A stretch of 64,000 bases of DNA from the NCBI GenBank assembly GCA_022570795.1, contig JAKUDP010000023.1:248001-312000 (forward strand), read 5' to 3'. Within the stretch, counting starts at the first letter, position 1; the number at the start of each line of letters is the position of its first letter. Shown piece by piece: positions 20,617 to 31,311 of the stretch. The translations under genes were made by a program, and so were the position numbers. The notes under the pieces are model-generated. The model had not been told where the DNA came from. It saw only the letters and a list, made by a program, of their open reading frames with translations, and ran no database searches. The DNA is from Sphaerulina vaccinii. Taxonomy: Eukaryota; Ascomycota; Dothideomycetes; Mycosphaerellales; Mycosphaerellaceae.

Positions 20617-21937
20617 ATGGCAGGTGTCAAACGCCCCCGTAAGGACGGGAAGGATGGCCCAAACAAGCTACCTCGTCTATTGACAACTTTTACTGTCGAC
20701 AACGTGGATGAAACGGGACATCCTCTGAGGGGCATTGTGCCCGGAGCCAGACGTTACAACAAACTGCTGGCCTTCGTTGCTGGGACCGACCGGGAGTTCA
20801 AGAATGTTCATGCTGAGATAGTCAAGGCTGAGAAATGCGTGGACCAGGCACTATCTCGCGTCTGGGAGGCGATTGCAGCCATGCACGAGCAAATGGACAA
20901 TATCGAGGACAACGAGCTTCTGAATGCAGCTATATCCGGACCTCATTGGTATCGACGCGGGAATGTACTGGGTAAGTCACAACACAAGATACATCCACAG
21001 AGGCTGAGAGACATCAGATCTGAGCCGCGATCAACTGCAGGAAGTTCTCTGTTATATGGAAGGGGATAGCATGCTCGACTTCATGCAGTATCTGCGGCAA
21101 ATCGTTGATGGCCTTGATGCAGACTCCCCGGGATGGTCGGAGTCTCTTGACATGGTAATGAAACTCTATATGTGCTTGTCGCGAGTTTTCGAATGTGAAC
21201 ATGCCGAGATTCGGCGGTCATTCTTCGCCTTCATGTGCTTTGTTCGGGCACATCTGAATACAGCACCCATTCTGAAACGATCTCTATGGCGCGAGGAGGA
21301 AAAGGCTGCACAGGAAGCTCTCCAGACGCAAGTCAACGAGATCGACGAGTTCTTCTTGAGCCATTGCCTTATCTGGTCGAAGGCATACAGTCACTTCAAG
21401 AACAGAGTCGAGTGGCACGGTAACATTCCACCTGAGGAGAAGACCAAAGTGATAAAGCAGCGCATGGAGAGAGACTCTCTGGCGTGGACGAAGCAATGCG
21501 AACCTAGGCAAGAAAAGTTCTTCATTTACTGGAATACCGCGGCGGCCTGGCGAGAACTATGGGCAGTCTACAGCACAACGGATTGCACGGAAACACCAGA
21601 TTGTATGCACACACGGAACTACGCCCTTCTGGAAAATCTGCTCAGGCAGGCCCATGCTGAGACGCGTCGCTCATGCATGCTGGCAGTCGGTCGTCGTCTG
21701 CCGGTCGAGCTCGTGAATGTTATTCATGAATTCACGTTACAAGCAGAAGGCGTCCCAATCGACAGCACAACTTGCACGGAAGTCGAAGTCATATACCCCG
21801 ATACTGATGACGAAAGCCTTGATAACGACTATGACTTTTGGATCAAGCCTACGGGTCGGGTGATGGAGAAGCGTCTGCATGAGATGTACCAGTGTGCACA
21901 GCTGAGGGAACCATATGCGCACGACATGTGGCGTTGA
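20617..21937 (+). CDS. Uncharacterised fungal protein with F-box-like LPVELVNVI motif near C-terminus
   Basis: Exons 20617-20971 and 21018-21937 (424 aa), joined by a 46-nt GTAAGT...CAG intron. The start chosen is the ATG of MAGVKRPRKDGKDG; an in-frame ATG at 20437 would add 60 residues of unremarkable sequence. The N-terminus is Lys/Arg-rich. The middle is largely helical, with Cys and Trp residues scattered through several amphipathic segments (for example LDFMQYLRQIVDGLD). Near residue 345 is RRLPVELVNVIHEFTL, a pattern common in fungal proteins with short F-box-like Leu-Pro-x-Glu-Leu motifs, followed by an acidic Asp/Glu tail. No enzymatic motif or membrane segment is visible. I do not recognise the family, and the F-box resemblance is weak. 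Confidence 0.8.
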
Positions 21938-23054
21938 GGATCTCATCAATATGTTCGAGTGAGAACTATCCGAGAGCAATATCATTGCGTCCAGGACCCG
22001 AAGTGTTCATTACGAAGGCAGGCTTAGTCTTCTCATACCCTCAAGATGTTGATCATCTCACAACTTCAAGCATCACTATCATACAATGGACCCAATTGAC
22101 GATACGCGCCTTCCATATCAGACGTGCACTCCACACCAAGCTCAACAGCATCCATGGCCTGCCCTTCGGACTTGTAATATACCTCATCATTGAAATCCCG
22201 CGCGAGGAAATGTCAATGGACCAGGACCATGACGTCGGCGCGTTTAATCAACAACAAGCCAAGAAAGTCTATCGCGATGAAGTGTTGCGACGGCACGTAT
22301 TTGCAGTGAGTCAAGTCAACTTTACATCAGCCGACAACAAAGCAAGAAAGTTGATGGTTGTTGAACTGGTAAAGCTACAGTCTCGCTGTCGCATGCTTAG
22401 AAATGTGGTAGTCATAATCTCCAGGGCCACCATGTCCATGTTCGAGTTCTGTTGCCATCGCTTGATTGGACCATGGTCTTACCCTATGTGGATAGGGTCT
22501 CTAGAATAGACCAAGGTCTATGATGAGGGACTTATGAACGACAACGTTGCCTCCGACACACGGCGAGCTTAGTGGAGTAGACCATCTTGCAGTTGATGGA
22601 GCTCCAGCTAGAACTGAAATGGAGTGGATGAGGCACACCTTTGGACTGTATCAGAATAGATCCGGCTTTCGAAGACTGCAGCTCTGCGAGTAATCCCTAG
22701 GACCGAGCGATCGGGATTTGCTGATTCATTTGATCTACTAGATTCAGCCCTATGGACTTTTAGAGTGGAGTAGACTATGCCCTCCCTACACTCCACTCCA
22801 CGCCGATAAGCTCACTGCCAACATAGCAGGCCAAAAAGAGCCACCTTGCCTTGAGCCAGTTCACACCTCCCTACTCCAATTCAGCCTGGAAGCAATTCGG
22901 CGGCCGAATGCAGGATAATGCGGAGACAAGTACTTAAGCCATAGCTGCTTCCGACCACAATGCACCCCATCGACGACGACACTTCCGAAGCTTCATCACA
23001 TCAGCAGTTCTCCACCAGACCATACATTTGCACAAGCCTCCTCTCAGAACGAAA
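21938..23054. other. Intergenic, 1.1 kb
   Basis: A frame at 21892-22509 overlaps the previous stop codon in another phase and has no domain. Around 22440-22520 and 22560-22800 there are short repeated GTGGAGTAGAC / ACTCCACTCC words. No gene supported. Confidence 0.5.
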
Positions 23055-23381
23055 ATGTACTTCTTCTCCAAGCTCGCTTCCACGACTCTTCTCTTCTCCA
23101 TAACAGTCACGGCCATTGAGCTCCAACGACGAGGAGCAGCACCCCAGAAATCCTACTGCTACTGCGCCGACAATGTAAACTACTCCGATAAAGTTTCCGA
23201 CGCACGAACAGCAGAAGTTTGCCCACAAGATCTTGCAAAGCACTCTCCTCCTCCTTGGCCACCAACGAACGTTTGCGCGGATAATGAGTTTGTGAGAGGA
23301 TATATACGCGAAATGGAGGCGAGATGTGGTGAGGGATTTGATGCCGCTTGTTGCGATGTTGGTGGAGAGTGCAGTGTTTGA
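23055..23381 (+). CDS. Small secreted cysteine-rich protein
   Basis: Single exon, 108 aa, starting at the ATG of MYFFSKLASTTLLFSITVTA; that stretch is a clear signal peptide with cleavage after Ala20. It is followed by a short segment ending in Arg-Arg (possible Kex2-type site). The mature part is about 82 residues with eight cysteines: a Cys-Tyr-Cys pair, three single cysteines, then CGEGFDAACCDVGGEC, so four disulphides are possible. The C-terminus Cys-Cys-x4-Glu-Cys resembles many uncharacterised small secreted proteins of plant-associated Dothideomycetes. No enzymatic motif. A candidate effector-type or defence peptide; function unknown. Upstream in-frame codons have no other ATG. Confidence 0.82.
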   Translation: MYFFSKLASTTLLFSITVTAIELQRRGAAPQKSYCYCADNVNYSDKVSDARTAEVCPQDLAKHSPPPWPPTNVCADNEFVRGYIREMEARCGEGFDAACCDVGGECSV

Positions 23382-23552
23382 AGGATGGGCTTCTCTACTG
23401 AAAATTAGTCCGATGGAATCTGTGTGACTGGTCCTGCGGTAGCTTGGATATCGTTCGTAGACCGGAAGCAATCTGGACTACTCGTAGAGATACGATGTTC
23501 GAGGTTTGTGTGGTGTTCGTGGCATGGAGTATAGACTAGACCTGACCAAAGG

Positions 23553-25980
23553 CTATACCAGATGTATCTCGGCGACCTCACTCCACTTGATGTCGTGGTT
23601 CCCATCTTTGACCTTGATCCGATACATACCTATGCGACAATAACATCCATTGCCAGCTGAGATCAGAACCAAGCCCACTTGCACTTCCCCCACTGCAGTG
23701 GTTACGGGAAGTAGCCAGACCGTGTCATAAGAGAGCACTTGCACTTGGGGATCGTCGCCCATCATCTGCGCGGGATTCTCTTTCATCGTTGATGGGTGGC
23801 CCTCGATCTGATCAGCTGTCACATCAAGAACGAAGTGACGAGTGGTAGCACTACCCAGACGCAACTGACGACCTTGCTGTGCCTCTGACATGATTGAGCG
23901 CAAGTGATAACTTCCAAGAACTTCGAACCTCTCCGTAGTGGTCTGACAAGCATAGCGTTTTCATTGGCCGAGCTGCCCTTTGACAGTCAGAGATACCGAC
24001 AGAAGAGCTCCGTGTGGTAGCATCTCGGAAACCAGCTCAGCTGTATATTCTACGAAGCTGGCAAGGCTCTCACTCCGAGCATAACTCGGTAGATACTCGT
24101 ACTCACTCCTGCCTGGCACAGAGACCCAGCTCCAAGATGGACCAATCCATGGCACGAAGCGCGATCCATTGATCAGCGAAGGTGTGTACCACAGGAGATT
24201 CTTTGGGAAGTCTGATCTCCATAGTCCAGCAAGATACATATCGAGTTCACCTTGGCCATGGAACTCTTGCCATCGCTGAGCGAAACCTGCAAGAGCGGAA
24301 AGCCGATCAGATGGAAACGCAACAGCAGTTCTGGTATAACTCTCCAGGTTTATATCCCAATTCCAAGTACTTCCAATGTCGTTGTTCTTTTGAGGCGGCT
24401 GCAGCAGGAAAAGACTTTTGTGAGCAGGACCTTTGAGCGACTCATACCATTCGTCGCCTGTGTGGTTGATGATTTGTCCGTGCCCAACTTTGCACGTCCA
24501 GGCAAGACTGTTGCCAAAACTGAGCGTGCGTGGCGGCAGAGCGCGTTCTTGAAAGGTCCATGACCTAGATCCCACGGGATCTTGTTGAAGATTGTAAAGC
24601 TGGAACCTGCGCAGCTTGAGGGTTCCCAGGCAACAACCGTTGTACTCAAGTGGGAAAGTGGCCGTTAGACTCAGTTCAGCAGCGTGGAGAGGTCTGCCAG
24701 CGCTGTCGAATATCTTGTGCACGAATTCACGCGGTCGCAGAAAGCCTTCATCTGCTGTGGCAGCGCGGGATGCCGATATGTTGAGATACGAGCCAGAATA
24801 GATATCAGCCATGAGTGCCAGCTCTCGCAACATGTCATCGGCATCGTCTTGAACTATACATAATGAGTCTACCCACAGGTGGCCTATACCAAGCCTGCGG
24901 CAAACGGTTATGGCGTCCCTTATCGTGGCTGGCAGCTGCGATTCTGGCAACTCTCGAGTTCGGGAGTTCAGGTTATTCTTCGTGGTCTTCTGCAAATGAG
25001 GTCCGCCCCAACAGTAACTCAAGGTCGCATAGACTCCAGAGTCTTGAATGGCATGCGCGGCAACGATCCTGACATTGCTGCTGCCAATTTCGAGAAGTCT
25101 AGTAGGTACCTCCTGCCCGCGAAACCAGCAACAGCAAGATTCCCATTCTTTGTGACCTTCGTTGCAATCGTTCATCAGGCCGCGCACCTCTTCCAGGGCG
25201 TCTGATGACAAGAAGTCACGATCGTTTGGCATGTCCTTGCGCACATCCACCTCGAGGCCTTGAGCCAAACGTATCCTGATGAAATCTGCATTCGAAAGAT
25301 CGACACCGTCCTCCGAAGTGATAATATCAGCATCGCCACAAAGCTCGCGGGTGCTCACTACAGTGCACCATACTTCCTCGGCATTGGAGACGCTAGCCAA
25401 AGAGATCCGGACTGCTCTGCGCACATCGCCGTATCCCACTGGAATTCCGGACACAGTAAGTACAAGTCTCAACCCATACTGCGCTCTCCCAGAAGAGCCA
25501 GTTGGACGAGCTTGATCTGAAGAGGCGAGATAATGAGTCGCAGCTGCCAAACAAGAATCGCAATATGCATGATTGGTCTCCACGATCTCAGCCTCGGACG
25601 AGATGTATCCATATCTTGACATCTGACCACGGTGTTCGAACGAAATCTGGCAGATGTCGCACAAGCCTTGCCCTGACCTCGCCTGATTTTCGTCGTCAAT
25701 GCCAGATGAAGTTGGTACCAGGCTTGCGGGCATGCCAGCCTTCGCGAAGTCAAGTCGTGCTTCGATTGTACTCTGGTCTTCTGCATCGCGTTCTTTGAGG
25801 TACCATGGTCGGAGCACCATCATGTGGATGAACGAGCAGAGCGAACATCCATCTTTGGCTGCTTGAAGCAGTACTGCTACATTCAAGTCCCACCATATTG
25901 GATGTCTCGGAGCCAAGAGCAGGCCAGCATTCTTGGTGAGACTTGGTGAGAGGCGCGCAAGAAGAGCAGCTCTGGTCCAT
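23553..25980 (-). pseudogene. HET-domain (heterokaryon incompatibility) gene with two disabling lesions
   Basis: The longest intact frame is minus 25916-23961. It carries a HET domain: YATLSYCWGG, then LPATIRDAITVCRRLGIGHLWVDSLCIVQDD and ADIYSGSYLNISAS, then SWTFQERALPPRTLSFG. An N-terminal Cys-rich region has several C-x2-C pairs. Lesion 1: the 10-bp sequence CTTGGTGAGA is tandemly duplicated at 25932-25951; counting one copy only, the frame connects to an ATG at 25980 that gives a sensible MDQSCSSCAPLT start. Lesion 2: TGA at 23961-23963 interrupts a frame that continues without another stop to 23553 and carries the expected C-terminal HET-protein features (VWLLPV, GLVLI, CRIGMYRI). A 54-nt GT-AG segment (23996-23943) could splice out the TGA in frame, so lesion 2 is less certain. 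HET proteins trigger incompatibility cell death; this allele is probably inactive. Confidence 0.75.
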
Positions 25981-26013
25981 GATATGGGCTGCTATGGCGT
26001 GACTGCTATTCAA

Positions 26014-26481
26014 TATACAGCATCTTAGAGTCGGATGCTAGTTTCCAGCGGGCGCTACAAACCATGCCAAACTGTTCGTCTTGGGATCGTTATTGGCCGT
26101 AAGCCCCAATTCCAGAGAGAAGCCAGCTAGTGCACCCGATTCCGATGCGCGAAGACGCTGTACGTCAGCGTCTACACAGCTCGAAGTGTGAAATGTTTTT
26201 GGTTATCCTGGCAGCTTTTGGCAAATCATTAACAAGCGGCCGCTTCTATACCTTACCTGCCGCTGTCCGCACGCTGGAGTGTGTTTTGTTCAGCTGAGAA
26301 GCTTGAGCTTCGTTGTGTCACACTGCATCAGTGGGTCCTTCGCTTCTGCGCACCTCTGAGCCCGGCAAGGAAGAGGGCTGGGTGCGAATTGTCTTTCGTG
26401 CATTGCATGCCTATTCGCATCGTCTCTCATTACTATACAGTCGCTCTGAACGCATCGATCAAGAATTCCTGTCACTCAAGA
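26014..26481. other. Intergenic, nothing recognised
   Basis: About 470 bp between the 5' end of the HET pseudogene and the 3' end of the permease gene. No motif found. Confidence 0.5.
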
Positions 26482-28189
26482 TCACCCCATCCATGCCCAG
26501 AACTTGCCCCATAGCGTCGTGGGTACCACCTCCTCAAAATACATCTCCTCAATCTCCTTGCGCCCAGTATCAAGATCTGCATCAATCGCACTAATGAACT
26601 TCGTCCTGTAAATGAGCTTGTGACCAATATACATCACAGCGAACAAAATCAGCGACAAGTACGCCACAAAGAAATCCGTAACGCGCCAAGGCATAAACGC
26701 CGTGAAGCCATTCGTAATGATAATGAGGACGTTGAAGAACAATCCATACCAAGAGAACCAAGGTTGCCAAAACGCCTTATATGGAAGTGTATCGCGTGAT
26801 TGTCCTCGTGCGGCTAAAGCCTTCATGAAGGCGATGTGGCAGATGTTGATGCATGTCCAGGAGATAAATCCAGCTACGGCGACGATGTTGAGAAGCCAAT
26901 CAAACACTTCACCTCCTGAGGCTGAGAGATTCATAAAGCCTAGAAGACCGAAAGCTGCTGTGACGGCACAAGCTACCCAAGGAACTCCGGAGTTTGTGGT
27001 ACGTTTGAAGCAGGCTGGTGCGTTGTGTTCTTCTGCCAAACCGACGAGTATACGTGAGCCGGAGTAGACGTTGCTGTTTGCGGCTGAGAGGACTACGCAA
27101 AGGAGTACTGCGTTGATTATCCCTGGGAGGCTGTTGACGCCTGCTAGCTTGGCGGCGATGACAAGTGGCGATGCTGTGGCATCAGACTTGTCGGAGAGGA
27201 GTTGGTCGTTGTCGTAAGGGATCAAGATACCGATGAAGAAGATTGTGAAGACGAAAAAGAAGAGGATTCTGTAGAAAGTCTTCTTGATGGCCGCTGGGAC
27301 GGTCTTGCGCGGGTTGGCGGTTTCTCCTGCCGCAATGCCCACAAGTTCTGTTCCTTGGTAGGAAAAGCCGGCTTGGATGAGTACTGCCCAGAAGCCGACG
27401 AATTTGGCCAGAGCGGCATTGTCGGTGACGAGATATTCTGCGAAGGCGCCAGGTGTGTGGTAGTACTTGAAGCCGATGTAGCCTTGTTGTCCTGCTCCGG
27501 CGTTGATGCAGATACCGAAGATGAGGAAGCCGATTACTGTTATGACTTTGACGGAAGCGAACCAGAACTCAACTTCTCCGTAGAAGGATACTGGGAGGAA
27601 GTTGATGGCTGTGATGACGAGCCAGAAGACTCCGATGAAGATACCGACATTGAGATCTGGGGCCCAGTATTGAATGATCAAGCCAGATGCTGTCAGCTCG
27701 AGTGCGTAGGTGATTGCCCAGGAGAACCAATAGATCCAGCCCATGGCGAAGCCGAGCGAAGGATCCACGAAGCGGGCGGCATAGACTGTGAAGGCTCCAG
27801 AGACAGGAATGTAAGTGGCCATTTCTCCTAGTGCGACCATGACGGAGTAGACGAGCGTGCCAACGAAGGCATATGCGATGAGTGAACCAGCTGGACCTGC
27901 TGTTGCGAGTGCTGAGCCAGAACCGATGAAGAGACCAGTACCGATAGTGCCACCTTGAAGAAATGTCAACATGGACTCGAGCAAACTGCCCGGCTCAGGA
28001 CATACCAATGGCGATCATCTGCAGATGTCTTGATTGCAGCTTGCGCTTGAGCTGAACTGTCTCGCCTGCCTTGACTGAGGAACCCTTCTCAACATCGCTG
28101 CTCGATCGGGAGTCGAAGATGCCGCTGTGCTTCTCGTGAATCGACGAAGGCGATGCCGCATCAGCGGACTTGATCTTCTCGCCGTCCAT
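26482..28189 (-). CDS. Amino-acid permease (APC superfamily, YAT family)
   Basis: Exons on the minus strand 28189-28006 and 27953-26482 (551 aa), 52-nt GT-AG intron inside the conserved IAIGGTIGTGLFIGSG segment, the hallmark first membrane helix of fungal amino-acid permeases. About twelve hydrophobic segments follow, with a SGAFTVYAARFVDPSLGFA signature, FSYQGTELVGIAAGE and ANSNVYSGSRILVGLAEE, all characteristic of the Gap1/Dip5/Can1-type family. The cytosolic N-terminus (about 60 aa) is Ser/Asp/Lys-rich with a Lys-Arg-Lys-Leu run, and the C-terminal tail is acidic then Trp-rich. It is a plasma-membrane proton symporter for amino acids; specificity cannot be read. The start was taken at MDGEKIKSAD; an in-frame ATG at 28354 would add 55 residues. 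Gene structure is intact. Confidence 0.95.
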
Positions 28190-30650
28190 GATAGTAGTTG
28201 TCACCCAGCTGAGGTTGGAGTGACTGATGTTGGGTAGAGCTGCGGCACTGCCCGTAAGTCTGTATGACTCGAATGGTACTGCTGAAGTTGAAATAAGGTG
28301 TGTGTCCGTTCTCTCGTCGCGTGAGAAGAACCTCGTTGCACGTGTCGTACTCAACCCCTAAGTGCAGGATGTGACGAAGAAGCAGTAAAGGTTGGAAGGC
28401 ACTGTGAGGGAAAGAGTGAAGGTAGTGTATACTTGCCGTTAGCGATCTGGCAGCGATATATTTGTACGTAAATGAGAGGCAAAGAGGAGTCCCATGTGCG
28501 GGTCCCATGCTGCGAGCGTTGTATGGTACGAACAGAGACTGTAACCCAACGCTGACACGCGTTGGTGCAGTCTAGGAGAAATTTTGCTGTGAGTATCCAT
28601 AAAAAATTCCTGCACGGTGTTGTGAGAACCGAAGCACAGCGGGAGGATGTGTGAGGTTTGCGAACGAGCCTGCGGGTCGCGGCATCGATTGGGTGTTCTG
28701 GTGGCACAAGACGGTCCGAGAATGCTTTTCGCAGGGTTTCGCTCGAGCGCTAAGCAGCGGCTTTGAGTGTGCCAAGCTCGTCGGATCTCGTGGCAATCGG
28801 GGCGACTGAGCTCTTCAGGCTGTTTGACCCGAGCTCGAAATCTTGCAGACAAAAGCAATTGCGTCCGTAGTCGCTCAGCGGCGAGGTCCTTCGTGGTGAT
28901 CTCTTGCGGTGAAGGAGCTGAAAGAATGTATCTGTTTTATGATACGCCACGAGGGAGAGACTGATGCAAGGAAGAACGCCGTAGTTGTGCAGAACGACTG
29001 GCGGATAAAGAGGAAGCACACACACGGGATGAAGTTGCACTGCTTTTCGAGATGCGCTGCTAGGTTCAGGCAAACGGCGCAGAGCCCAGCAGATCGTCGA
29101 AGCCGGACAAGTTTGACGAGGCATAGAAGATTCAGCCAAGAATGATGAGAGGCACTTCGAATAATAATGCTTATGCCAGTATACAAGCCTGCAGTTCGCT
29201 TCTTGTTGCCTTCTCCAAGCATTTCGAGGGGTAAAGAGTGTGGTGAGTAGCAGACTTGCCTGCGAGATTCGTTGGTACGACTCGATGCAGTACACCGAGA
29301 TGAAGTGCTCGAATCCGTTTGCGCGTGTCCAGCGACCATGGTAGTAGCATGGGAGACATATGTAGTGCTACACGATGTTATGAGCACCTGAGGTCATGCT
29401 AGTATGCTGTGGAATTCGAGCATGATGTCGGTGCAGAATCATAGGACATGTCTTTGCGAATGCTCCCTGTACTCGCAGTATGCACGAGAAAACCAGGACC
29501 TGAGTCTCCATATTCCTTTGATGCCGCAGTCCAAGGCTCGAGGAATCTGAAGGTTGCCGGCACCTACTGTCTTTGCTCCGAGTTGCTTAGTATGCTGCGA
29601 GCTGCAGAGAGGCTCCCTACCGCAGAGGGAATCACCTATGCTCTCTAGTATGAATCAGAATCGCGACACTGCTTACAACCTGCCTCTGTTGTCGTGGTTG
29701 GCGCCACTTTCTGTGAGAAGCCGGCAACGTTCAATTTCGTCAGCCCTTGGTTGTAGGCCGGACACAGATGTGCTGAATAGGCCTTCTTGTGCTATGGGTA
29801 AGTTGGAACCGCGAAGGCATCTGTAGGCCATTGGGGTCGCCGCCTGGAACGTGATGCTATGACTGTAAGAATCTGCCATTGCAGTGTCCGCTTGTGCAAC
29901 CTCACCTAGAGCACGTCTCCAGCAAGAGCGCGACCAAGTCTCGTGCATCGTCGCATCGTCGTGCATTCCCAGTTCGAGGCCAGGCATGACGCTCCTTAGC
30001 GCTGTGGTCTTGGACATCTCTCCAAGACAGATGAGAGACGTTCTGGGCGACTCGATAGGCTGTGCTGTACGTCGATGAGAGCGCTGCTGTCAGATGCGAC
30101 TATGATATGAATTATCCATGCTATGGGCGGTGAAGGTGTTTGATGAAGGCACAGGTGAAGGCAGACAAGTTGCTGCCTGAGATGGACCCAGCAAGCGGAA
30201 GCGGGAGTGCGGGAAGCTAATCTTAACTTATCTTGGTGGCTGAGAGCCGCTCTCTCGGGTCTGCCCAAACAACACAAGTGAATGCTAAGATCCTCTCTCG
30301 ATGTCAGCTCTCTGGTGGAATGAAATGTTGATGAAAAGTATTTGTACTCTTGACTGCGATATCGTGGGCATAATGTTTGAGTATTGATTAAGTACTCACT
30401 CAGAACACAAACTTATTTTGAAGAATGAGCTTATGTACGCGATTTTGGATTGAGTTGAGGACTGACTAGACACTCATGATCGAATTTCGTAGCTAGCCTA
30501 GCTTACAGTACTTCTGTACAGGTATAGCTTTTCGGAAGCAAGTTAGTCCAGGCCACCAGCGACGAAGAGACTATTACCAACAGCCGTCGAGGCCGATTCC
30601 ACACCAACCATCCAACCAGTTACTCCAACCACCTCACGGATAAGCAGCAC
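28190..30650. other. 2.4 kb gene-poor interval
   Basis: Two long overlapping minus-strand frames (28750-29295 and 28875-29387) occupy different phases of the same DNA and show no domain. The segment 30316-30540 is noticeably AT-richer than its surroundings. Nothing supportable as a gene. Confidence 0.5.
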
Positions 30651-30654
30651 CAAC

Positions 30655-30800
30655 AAGGTCACTGTGACGGTCATTTTGACATCGTGGCGTCGTTGTCGCT
30701 GCGCACGCGACTCCTTCTCTGGGCGCGTCATCGTTCTCTGAGAGGTGGTGGTGTTTGTGTTGTCGCCTTGGAGCTGTCGAGGTGAGATCAGAAGTCGTAG
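30655..30800 (-). repeat. Inverted degenerate copy 1 of the MEX67 5' end
   Basis: Read on the minus strand, this stretch matches the 5' leader and first codons of the MEX67 gene at about 32700-32860: an ACTTCTGAKCTCAC word, a TCAGAGAASGATGACGCG word containing the start codon, an Arg-codon-rich GC stretch, then ATGTCAAAATGACCG. Substitutions and small indels are frequent. No long open frame survives. Confidence 0.7.
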
Positions 30801-30924
30801 AGAATCTAGTCAAATGCTGCCTTGAAGGTAGCGAAGTGAGCCTCCTACGCACACGGCAGCTTCAGCTTCGATTTCACTGCAGTACTACAGTTGCAAGCGG
30901 AAAGAGGTGCTTGCACCGGGCTGA

Positions 30925-31095
30925 GAAGGAGACAGGTGATATCGGCCATCTTGACGTCGTTGTCTGCGCGACGGCGGCGGCGCAGACGATTTCGCCTCCG
31001 GGCGGGTCATCCTTCTCTGAAGTGGTAGTGTTGTTGTGTGGTTGGTCTGGATTTGTTGCGTTGACCTCATGATTAACCTTCGTGATTCTACTGGT
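30925..31095 (-). repeat. Inverted degenerate copy 2 of the MEX67 5' end
   Basis: On the minus strand it contains ACAACAACACTACCACTTCA and GAGAAGGATGACCCGCCCGG, closely matching the MEX67 leader and start-codon region, then a CGCCGTCGCG-type Arg-codon stretch and GACGTCAAGATGGCCGA. It is bordered by a TGATTAACCTTCGTGATTCT word that also borders copy 3, indicating a higher-order duplication. Confidence 0.7.
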
Positions 31096-31136
31096 GTCGC
31101 GTGAAGTGGCTTAGCAAACAGGATCCTGACGTATGG

Positions 31137-31305
31137 CGTGGTGCTAGTGATTGTGAGGGAAACGAGGCCGCGTGGTGCAAGTGATGGTGAGGGGAACGAG
31201 ACCGCGTGGTGATTGTGAGGGAAACGAGGCCGCGTGGTGCCAGTGATGGTGAGGGAAACGAGACCGCGTGGTGATTGTGAGGGAAACGAGGCCGCATGGT
31301 GCTTC
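31137..31305. repeat. Minisatellite of 28-34 bp units sharing MEX67 coding sequence
   Basis: Five to six units of CGTGGTG(N)GTGATKGTGAGGGAAACGAGRCCG. On the minus strand the unit reads CGCGGCCTCGTTTCCCTCAC, matching MEX67 codons for RGLISLTIT at about 32900-32930. Units alternate between a 34-bp and a 28-bp form. Confidence 0.85.
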
Positions 31306-31311
31306 AAAACC

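Noticed and set aside
21892..22509. 205-codon plus frame after the unknown gene at 20.6 kb
   Set aside because: It starts inside the preceding gene in another phase, has no domain, and a GTGAGT-like donor within it leads nowhere convincing.
28750..29387. Two overlapping minus-strand frames of 181 and 170 codons
   Set aside because: They occupy different phases of the same DNA and neither has protein-like features or a homologous family I recognise.
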